A stretch of DNA of 14,656 nucleotides from Neobacillus bataviensis (lineage in GTDB: Bacteria > Bacillota > Bacilli > Bacillales_B > DSM-18226), in assembly GCF_019969725.1 (NCBI RefSeq), contig NZ_JAHXYW010000030.1, forward strand, positions 1-14,656, given 5' to 3'. The translations under genes and the position numbers were made by a program. Shown one piece after another: positions 10,458 through 14,656 of the stretch; positions within the stretch are counted from its first letter, which is position 1, and every line of letters begins with the position of its first letter. The notes under the pieces are model-generated. The model was not told where the DNA came from and did not search any database. It worked only from the letters and a program-made list of their open reading frames with translations.

Positions 10458-10474
10458 TTTACAAAGGATAAAGA

Positions 10475-10503
10475 TTGATTTTTTCTGAAATTGTTTGTAT
10501 ACT
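10475..10503 (+). promoter_or_regulatory. Sigma-A promoter of the SRP RNA gene
   Basis: TTGATT (10475-10480), a 17-base spacer and TATACT (10498-10503). The start would be near 10510, where a 5-bp hairpin (gcgtc 10510-10514, gacgc 10521-10525) begins the precursor. Confidence 0.75.
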
Positions 10504-10540
10504 AAAAAAGCGTCAGATACGACGCCTAAAAATTTGGTAT

Positions 10541-10820
10541 CAACTTTGCCGTGCTAGGTGGGGAGGCAGCGGTGCCCTGTACCCGCAATCCGCTCTAGCG
10601 GGACTGAATCCCTTCTCTGAGGCTCGCGACCTGTAGGGTCTGCCTTAAGTAAGTGGTGTTGACGCCTGGGTCCTGCGCAATGGGAATCCATGAACCATGT
10701 CAGGTCCGGAAGGAAGCAGCATTAAGTGGACGCTCCCATGTGCCGCAGGGGTGCCTGGGCCGAGCTAACTGCTTAAGTAACGCTTATGGGCGCCAGTCGA
10801 AGGAAGGTGCACGGCAGTTT
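10541..10820 (+). ncRNA. scr: Signal recognition particle RNA (scRNA, long Bacillus type)
   Basis: RNA scaffold of the signal recognition particle, which with Ffh (and HBsu in B. subtilis) targets nascent membrane and secreted proteins. The ends close by tgccgtgc (10547-10554) pairing with gcacggca (10810-10817). The Ffh-binding domain IV hairpin has the diagnostic caggtccggaaggaagcagc at 10701-10720. Conserved Bacillus scRNA blocks such as gcggtgccctgtaccc and ccgagctaactgcttaagta are also present. The length, about 270-280 bases with an Alu-like domain, is that of B. subtilis scRNA and not the short E. coli 4.5S RNA. The mature ends are estimates; the B. subtilis precursor is trimmed by RNase III. 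A short open frame at 10653-10835 is only a by-product of the RNA. Confidence 0.96.
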
Positions 10821-10833
10821 ATTTTACATAATT

Positions 10834-10866
10834 AAACTCATCCTAGATTAAGGATGAGTTTTTTTG
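10834..10866 (+). terminator. Intrinsic terminator of the SRP RNA gene
   Basis: aactcatcct (10836-10845) and aggatgagtt (10852-10861) form a perfect 10-bp stem with loop agatta, followed by T's to 10865. Confidence 0.93.
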
Positions 10867-10941
10867 TTATTCTTTTTGTAAAAAGGAAATTGAATACGTT
10901 ATAATAGATGGGATGAAAATTTTTGAAGGGGGCGGTGTCGC

Positions 10942-12639
10942 ATGTCTTATCAAGCTTTATATCGTGTTTGGCGTCCACAGAAATTTATTGATGTAGTAGG
11001 ACAAGAACATGTGACAACGACATTGCAAAATGCCCTGCTTCAACAAAAAATCACCCATGCCTATCTTTTTTCCGGACCAAGAGGAACAGGTAAAACAAGT
11101 GCAGCTAAAATATTAGCTAAGGCAATCAATTGTGAAAATGCGCCAGTTTCAGAGCCATGCAATGAATGCGCGGCCTGCCGCGGGATTACGAATGGGACGA
11201 TTTCCGACGTACTTGAATTTGATGCTGCCTCCAACTCCAGAGTCGAAGAGATGCGTGATGTTCTTGATAAGGTGAAGTTTGCTCCGACTGCTGTGAACTA
11301 TAAAGTCTATATTATCGATGAAGTTCATATGCTATCGATTAGTGCCTTTAATGCTCTATTGAAAACGTTAGAGGAACCGCCGAAGCATGTAATCTTTATC
11401 TTGGCGACAACAGAACCTCATAAAATTCCATTAACGATAATCTCAAGGTGTCAACGCTTTGATTTTAGGAGGATTACCGCAGGTTCTATCGTCAATCGGA
11501 TGAAGCTTATTGTCGATGAAACAGGTGTTAATTGTGACGAGCGCGCCCTGCAAATGATTGCAAGAGCGGCTGAAGGCGGGATGCGTGACGCCTTAAGTTT
11601 ATTGGATCAAGCGATTTCCTACAGTCATGACCGTGTCACGATTGAGGACGCCTTAACGGTAACAGGTTCAGTATCCCAAGGATTTTTAAATAAATTAGCT
11701 GCGGCATTCCGGGATAAAGATGTTGCCAGCGGTTTAGAGGCGTTAGATGAGCTCTTGTTTCACGGAAAAGACCCGGCACGTTTTATCGAAGATATGATTT
11801 TGTTTTATCGCGATATGCTTCTTTATAAAACAGCGCCTAAGCTTGAGGAATCCCTGGAAAGAGTAATGCTGGATGATGAATTTCGCGAAATGGCTGAAGC
11901 GATTCCGACTGAGCAAATCTATCAACTCATTGATCTCCTTAATAAAACACAGCAAGAGATGCGCTGGACAAACCACCCAAGGATTTTCTTAGAAGTGGCG
12001 ATTGTAAAACTATGTCAAATGGAAACAGCACATAGTATGCAATCTGGGGCGGCAACAGCAAATGTCGACCATTTGGTGTCGAGAATTGAGCAGCTTGAAA
12101 ATGAATTGAGGCAATTAAAGGAAAATGGTGTGGCGGTTTCTGCACATGAACCAGCACCAGCACCGCAAAAGACTGCCCAGAGGAGTTCGAGAAAAGGGTT
12201 CCAGCCGCCTGTTGGTAAGATTAATGAAGTGTTAAAGCAGGCGACCAAAAATGATTTAAATCAGATCAAGAGTAAATGGGGCGAAATGCGGGCCAATTTA
12301 ATCAAATCGCATGCGGCCTTACTTAATGAAGCAGAGCCAGTCGCAGCTTCGACTGATGCTTTAATAATAAAATTTAAACATGAAATGATTTGTCAAATGG
12401 CGATGGATAGAAGGGATTTCCTCGACGGAATTACCGCGGCCTTAAATAAATTCACTGGTAAAAGGCTTTTAATCTTAGGAGTACCCGAGGAACACTGGAT
12501 GTCGATCCGGGAAAGCTTCCTGAGCACACAACAGCATGGTGAAGAGGGAGAAAGCAGCGGAACGGTACATGAGGAAGAACCTCATATTGCTGAGGCCAAA
12601 AAATTATTTGGCGAAGAATTTGTTGAAATAATTGACTAA
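10942..12639 (+). CDS. dnaX: DNA polymerase III subunits gamma/tau
   Basis: DnaX is the clamp-loader ATPase and replisome organiser. The 565-residue product (B. subtilis 563) starts with an AAA+ module: Walker [10 protein letters not shown] (45-53), zinc cysteines Cys64, Cys73, Cys76, Cys79, Walker B IIDEVHML (124-131), sensor 1 ATTEPHKIP (155-163) and the arginine-finger SRC (168-170). The collar domain ends near residue 360. A proline/alanine-rich linker ([20 protein letters not shown], about 405-424) leads to the tau C-terminal domain. The ATG follows aagggggcgg. I find no slippery site at the place of a gamma-producing frameshift, so a single full-length tau is expected. It heads the yaaK-recR group, with yaaK starting 20 bases after its stop. 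Confidence 0.98.
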   Translation: MSYQALYRVWRPQKFIDVVGQEHVTTTLQNALLQQKITHAYLFSGPRGTGKTSAAKILAKAINCENAPVSEPCNECAACRGITNGTISDVLEFDAASNSRVEEMRDVLDKVKFAPTAVNYKVYIIDEVHMLSISAFNALLKTLEEPPKHVIFILATTEPHKIPLTIISRCQRFDFRRITAGSIVNRMKLIVDETGVNCDERALQMIARAAEGGMRDALSLLDQAISYSHDRVTIEDALTVTGSVSQGFLNKLAAAFRDKDVASGLEALDELLFHGKDPARFIEDMILFYRDMLLYKTAPKLEESLERVMLDDEFREMAEAIPTEQIYQLIDLLNKTQQEMRWTNHPRIFLEVAIVKLCQMETAHSMQSGAATANVDHLVSRIEQLENELRQLKENGVAVSAHEPAPAPQKTAQRSSRKGFQPPVGKINEVLKQATKNDLNQIKSKWGEMRANLIKSHAALLNEAEPVAASTDALIIKFKHEMICQMAMDRRDFLDGITAALNKFTGKRLLILGVPEEHWMSIRESFLSTQQHGEEGESSGTVHEEEPHIAEAKKLFGEEFVEIID

Positions 12640-12659
12640 AATTAATGGAGGTAATGGAA

Positions 12660-12980
12660 ATGATGCGTGGCGGAATGGGTAATATGCAAAATATGATGAA
12701 GCAAATGCAAAAAATGCAAAAGCAAATGGCTGAGGCTCAAGAGAAATTAGGCCAGGAAAAAATCGAAGGAACTGCTGGCGGCGGCATGGTTACTGTTGTG
12801 GTAACTGGACATAAAGAAGTAGTCGATGTTCAAATTAAACCGGAGGCAGTTGATCCAGATGACGTGGAAATGCTGCAGGATTTAGTCCTAGCTGCTGTAA
12901 ACGATGCCCTTAAAAAGGCAGAAGAATTAACAAACAATACAATGGGACAATTTACAAAAGGAATGAATTTGCCGTTTTAA
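12660..12980 (+). CDS. yaaK: YbaB/EbfC family nucleoid-associated protein
   Basis: Small DNA-binding protein (106 residues) of the YbaB/EbfC family, generally found between dnaX and recR and thought to bind DNA as a dimer. The N-terminus ([20 protein letters not shown]) is a methionine- and glutamine-rich helix, followed by the conserved [21 protein letters not shown] and the C-terminal helix with [17 protein letters not shown]. The frame opens with an ATG at 12645, but that codon lies in the Shine-Dalgarno GGAGG (12647-12651). The ATG at 12660 has eight-base spacing and is my choice; the ATG at 12663 matches the B. subtilis start and is possible. Co-transcribed with dnaX; a terminator follows immediately. 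Confidence 0.95.
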   Translation: MMRGGMGNMQNMMKQMQKMQKQMAEAQEKLGQEKIEGTAGGGMVTVVVTGHKEVVDVQIKPEAVDPDDVEMLQDLVLAAVNDALKKAEELTNNTMGQFTKGMNLPF

Positions 12981-12991
12981 TAAAAATATAT

Positions 12992-13031
12992 AGCCAAAGT
13001 GCGTAGGTATACATGCACTTTGGCTTTTTTT
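12992..13031 (+). terminator. Intrinsic terminator between yaaK and recR
   Basis: agccaaagtgc (12992-13002) and gcactttggct (13015-13025) form a perfect 11-bp stem with a 12-base loop, followed by T's to 13031. Only 17 bases then remain to the recR ATG, enough for a Shine-Dalgarno but not a promoter. Confidence 0.88.
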
Positions 13032-13048
13032 AAGAGAGGAACATTAAC

Positions 13049-13645
13049 ATGCACTATCCTGAACCGATATCGAAGCTGATTGACAGCTTTATGAAACTGC
13101 CGGGCATCGGTCCAAAAACAGCCGCCCGCTTGGCTTTTTATGTTTTAAGTATGAAGGAAGACACCGTGCTTGATTTTGCCAAGGCATTGGTGAATGCGAA
13201 ACGAAATCTTACTTATTGTTCGATATGCGGCCACATCACCGATCAAGATCCATGTTATATTTGTGAAGATCAACGTCGGGATAAAGGTATAATATGTGTA
13301 GTCCAAGATCCTAAAGATGTGATTGCCATGGAAAAGATGAAGGAATTTAACGGATTATACCACGTATTACACGGGGCGATTTCGCCGATGGATGGAATTG
13401 GGCCAGAGGATATTAATATACCGGATTTGTTAAAACGATTGCAGGATGAAACTGTGCAAGAGGTCATCTTAGCAACAAATCCAAATATCGAAGGCGAAGC
13501 GACAGCGATGTATATTTCCCGATTGTTAAAACCATCAGGCATTAAAACAACGAGAATTGCTCACGGTCTGCCAGTTGGCGGGGATCTTGAGTATGCTGAT
13601 GAAGTAACCTTATCCAAAGCATTAGAGGGCCGGCGGGAATTATAG
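13049..13645 (+). CDS. recR: Recombination protein RecR
   Basis: RecR, with RecO and RecF, loads RecA on gapped DNA during recombinational repair. The 198-residue protein has the B. subtilis length. It carries a helix-hairpin-helix ([15 protein letters not shown], 17-31), a four-cysteine zinc motif (Cys57, Cys60, Cys69, Cys72) and a Toprim domain from about 80 ([10 protein letters not shown], then [18 protein letters not shown]), ending in the conserved [20 protein letters not shown]. The ATG has GAGAGG about nine bases upstream. It follows dnaX-yaaK as in most Firmicutes, but a strong terminator stands directly in front, so it depends on read-through or on a promoter inside yaaK. yaaL follows after 32 bases. 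Confidence 0.97.
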   Translation: MHYPEPISKLIDSFMKLPGIGPKTAARLAFYVLSMKEDTVLDFAKALVNAKRNLTYCSICGHITDQDPCYICEDQRRDKGIICVVQDPKDVIAMEKMKEFNGLYHVLHGAISPMDGIGPEDINIPDLLKRLQDETVQEVILATNPNIEGEATAMYISRLLKPSGIKTTRIAHGLPVGGDLEYADEVTLSKALEGRREL

Positions 13646-13677
13646 GTTCGCACTAAAAGAGACCGGAGGATTCGATT

Positions 13678-13896
13678 ATGTTTTTTCGGCGTAAAGGCTG
13701 GCTTCGAAAAGAATATGATGAAAAGCTGTTGATCCAGCTGAACAAGTATAAGGAACATTGGCAGCAGGAAAAAATGCTGCTGGAAAAAAGCTTTGACCCA
13801 TCTGATGAAGTGATTTGTCAAACAAAGATTGCAGAAGCGAAATATATCTTCCTTTTAAGAGAAGCAAAAGAACGGAATGTTAAGTTAATGAGGTAA
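13678..13896 (+). CDS. yaaL: YaaL, DUF2508 family protein
   Basis: Small cytosolic protein (72 residues) of unknown function, found after recR across Bacillaceae. The sequence starts MFFRRKGWLRKEYDEKLLIQ and is nearly all charged helix, with KYKEHWQQEKMLLEKS and FDPSDEVICQTKIAEAKYIF as the recognisable family blocks. There is no signal peptide, membrane segment or metal site. GGAGG (13665-13669) stands eight bases before the ATG. The gap to recR is too short for much regulation, so the two are probably co-transcribed. A terminator follows the stop within a few bases. Confidence 0.92.
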   Translation: MFFRRKGWLRKEYDEKLLIQLNKYKEHWQQEKMLLEKSFDPSDEVICQTKIAEAKYIFLLREAKERNVKLMR

Positions 13897-13901
13897 GATT
13901 T

Positions 13902-13940
13902 GCCGTGGCGCCAATTAAGGTGCTCCGGCTTTTCCTTTTT
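13902..13940 (+). terminator. Intrinsic terminator after yaaL
   Basis: gccgtggcgcc (13902-13912) pairs with ggtgctccggc (13919-13929) with one mismatch and two G-U pairs, followed by TTTTCCTTTTT. It separates recR-yaaL from bofA. Confidence 0.8.
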
Positions 13941-13944
13941 CTCA

Positions 13945-13974
13945 GGTCTATTTTTTTGAGCTTGTACATATGTT
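13945..13974 (+). promoter_or_regulatory. Weak candidate sigma-E promoter of bofA
   Basis: GGTCTATT (13945-13952) and CATATGTT (13967-13974) are 14 bases apart, the sigma-E spacing, with partial matches to both consensus elements. It would start transcription about ten bases before the bofA Shine-Dalgarno. A terminator stands just upstream, so some promoter is needed here. Confidence 0.28.
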
Positions 13975-14005
13975 TTATAAAGGACCTAAGAAGGGGGATC
14001 ACTTT

Positions 14006-14269
14006 TTGGAACCAATTGTAGTCATTTCCGTTTTAGGCGGGCTCGTTATTTTGTTATTATTTTCAGGGGCTCCCTTTAAGCCAGCTCGTTTTGTGGGCCA
14101 AGCTGCTATAAAGTTACTAATCGGGGCGTTGTTTCTGTTCTTCCTCAATGTTGCCGGTAATCATTATGGTATCCATGTACCAATTAACTTCGCCACTTCT
14201 GCAGTTTCAGGCTTTTTGGGCATCCCGGGCTTATTAGCTTTAGTAGCAATACAGCATTGGATTATCTAA
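14006..14269 (+). CDS. bofA: Inhibitor of pro-sigma-K processing BofA
   Basis: BofA holds the intramembrane protease SpoIVFB inactive, in complex with SpoIVFA, in the outer forespore membrane until the checkpoint signal arrives. The product has two hydrophobic membrane segments (about residues 4-21 and 33-51) and the conserved GIHVPINFATSAVSGFLGIPGLLALV before its C-terminus, which ends in WII. I place the start at TTG 14006 with GGGGG eight bases upstream; this gives 87 residues, exactly as in B. subtilis, beginning at the equivalent of MEPI. An upstream ATG at 13970 (99 residues) lacks a ribosome binding site and adds a charged, unmatched N-terminus. It is the last gene before the next rRNA operon. 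Confidence 0.94.
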   Translation: MEPIVVISVLGGLVILLLFSGAPFKPARFVGQAAIKLLIGALFLFFLNVAGNHYGIHVPINFATSAVSGFLGIPGLLALVAIQHWII

Positions 14270-14277
14270 CAGTTGTG

Positions 14278-14305
14278 AGCCGCTGAAAACAACAGCGGTT
14301 TTTCT
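14278..14305 (+). terminator. Intrinsic terminator of bofA
   Basis: agccgctg (14278-14285) pairs with cagcggtt (14293-14300), with one G-U pair, around a 7-base loop, followed by T's. Confidence 0.85.
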
Positions 14306-14328
14306 TTGAAAAAATATGAAAAAAAGTG

Positions 14329-14357
14329 TTGACCAACTAGATGATATGCTGTAATAT
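14329..14357 (+). promoter_or_regulatory. rRNA operon promoter P1
   Basis: TTGACC (14329-14334), 17 bases, TAATAT (14352-14357), with an A-rich UP-like tract at 14309-14326. A G is available at 14365, eight bases after the -10, matching the GTP start of Bacillus rRNA promoters. Confidence 0.75.
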
Positions 14358-14401
14358 AGTAAAAGTCGTCACCGAGACGACAACAACTCGAAAAAAAGTT
14401 A

Positions 14402-14430
14402 TTGACTTTGCACTTGTTGTTTGGTAAGAT
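14402..14430 (+). promoter_or_regulatory. rRNA operon promoter P2
   Basis: TTGACT (14402-14407), 17 bases, TAAGAT (14425-14430) preceded by TGG (extended -10), with an A-tract just upstream at 14392-14398. A G lies at 14437, seven bases after the -10, again suitable for GTP-dependent initiation. Confidence 0.82.
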
Positions 14431-14436
14431 AATAAA

Positions 14437-14562
14437 GTCGCTTTTGGGCGATAGAGAAATAAAATTGATCTTTGAAAACTAAACAAACAAAAACGTCAAC
14501 AAACAATAATATTCGTTTCTTTTTGAAACGAAGCCAACGTTTTATTTTATGAGCTAATCAAC
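14437..14562 (+). promoter_or_regulatory. rRNA leader with boxA-like antitermination region and processing stems
   Basis: The leader contains gatctttgaaaactaaac at about 14468-14485, the conserved Bacillus rRNA leader block that includes a boxA-like element for Nus-factor antitermination. A perfect hairpin ttcgtttc/gaaacgaa (14513-14532 region) and a longer pairing of aaaacgt (about 14491) with acgtttt (14538-14544) look like processing stems upstream of 16S. There is no gene in 14270-14562. Confidence 0.65.
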
Positions 14563-14656
14563 TTTCTTGGAGAGTTTGATCCTGGCTCAGGACGAACGCT
14601 GGCGGCGTGCCTAATACATGCAAGTCGAGCGAATCACTGGGAGCTTGCTCCCGGTG
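14563..14656 (+). rRNA. 16S ribosomal RNA, 5' end (partial)
   Basis: The 5' end of 16S rRNA: ggagagtttgatcctggctc at 14569-14588 is the universal 27F site, followed by gaacgctggcggcgtgcc and catgcaagtcgagcg. The gene continues past the window. The V1 hairpin has cgggagc-type pairing around gcttgct. The exact first base is estimated from B. subtilis. Confidence 0.96.

Noticed and set aside
10653..10835. 60-codon open frame within the SRP RNA gene
   Set aside because: It lies within conserved SRP RNA structure, including domain IV; it has no start signal and is an artefact.
12590..12612. Possible dnaX frameshift site (A-run in gccaaaaaatt)
   Set aside because: It lies near the extreme C-terminus and would not create a gamma-sized product; there is no downstream stem or upstream Shine-Dalgarno-like stimulator that I could see.
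13970..14005. Longer BofA beginning at ATG 13970
   Set aside because: No Shine-Dalgarno precedes it, and the extra 12 residues are absent from B. subtilis BofA; the TTG at 14006 has good spacing from GGGGG.

Overview
The window reads as an origin-proximal chromosomal segment of an endospore-forming, low-GC Gram-positive bacterium of the Bacillaceae. The order (end of 23S - 5S - yaaC - guaB - dacA - serS - tRNA-Ser - two deoxynucleoside kinases - sleL/yaaH - tadA - SRP RNA - dnaX - yaaK - recR - yaaL - bofA - start of 16S) is, from memory, that of the Bacillus subtilis stretch between rrnO and rrnA. Protein lengths match closely (GuaB 488, SerS 425, RecR 198, BofA 87 residues). Sporulation genes (sleL, bofA) and the 6S-type, domain I-containing SRP RNA fit this. 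The 16S start points to Bacillus or a close relative; I cannot name a species.

Layout. Positions 1-320 are the tail of one rRNA operon (23S end, 5S, terminator). Positions 321-733 hold no gene but contain a 52-bp repeat in four tandem copies. yaaC (minus) and guaB (plus) diverge from a shared promoter region. dacA (penicillin-binding protein 5-type carboxypeptidase) follows. Between dacA and serS, where B. subtilis has pdxS-pdxT (PLP synthase), only the last 34 codons of pdxT plus its stop remain, so the PLP synthase operon has been deleted or moved. A serine T-box leader controls serS. Then come a structured intergenic repeat, tRNA-Ser(UGA) with its own promoter, and a minus-strand pair of deoxynucleoside kinases. 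sleL (spore cortex-lytic enzyme) and tadA (tRNA adenosine deaminase) diverge. The SRP RNA gene has its own promoter and terminator. The dnaX-yaaK-recR-yaaL group and bofA precede the tandem promoters, leader and first ~94 bases of the next 16S rRNA.

Functional themes: translation and protein targeting (rRNA, SerS, tRNA-Ser, TadA, SRP RNA), replication and repair (DnaX, YaaK, RecR), nucleotide supply (GuaB, two dNKs), cell wall and spore biology (DacA, SleL, BofA). Most of the window is conserved core. The unusual parts are the pdxT relic, the 52-bp tandem array, the structured repeat after serS, an unexpected kinase type at the dck position, and a terminator directly in front of recR. I found no novel defence system, CRISPR array, phage or insertion sequence.
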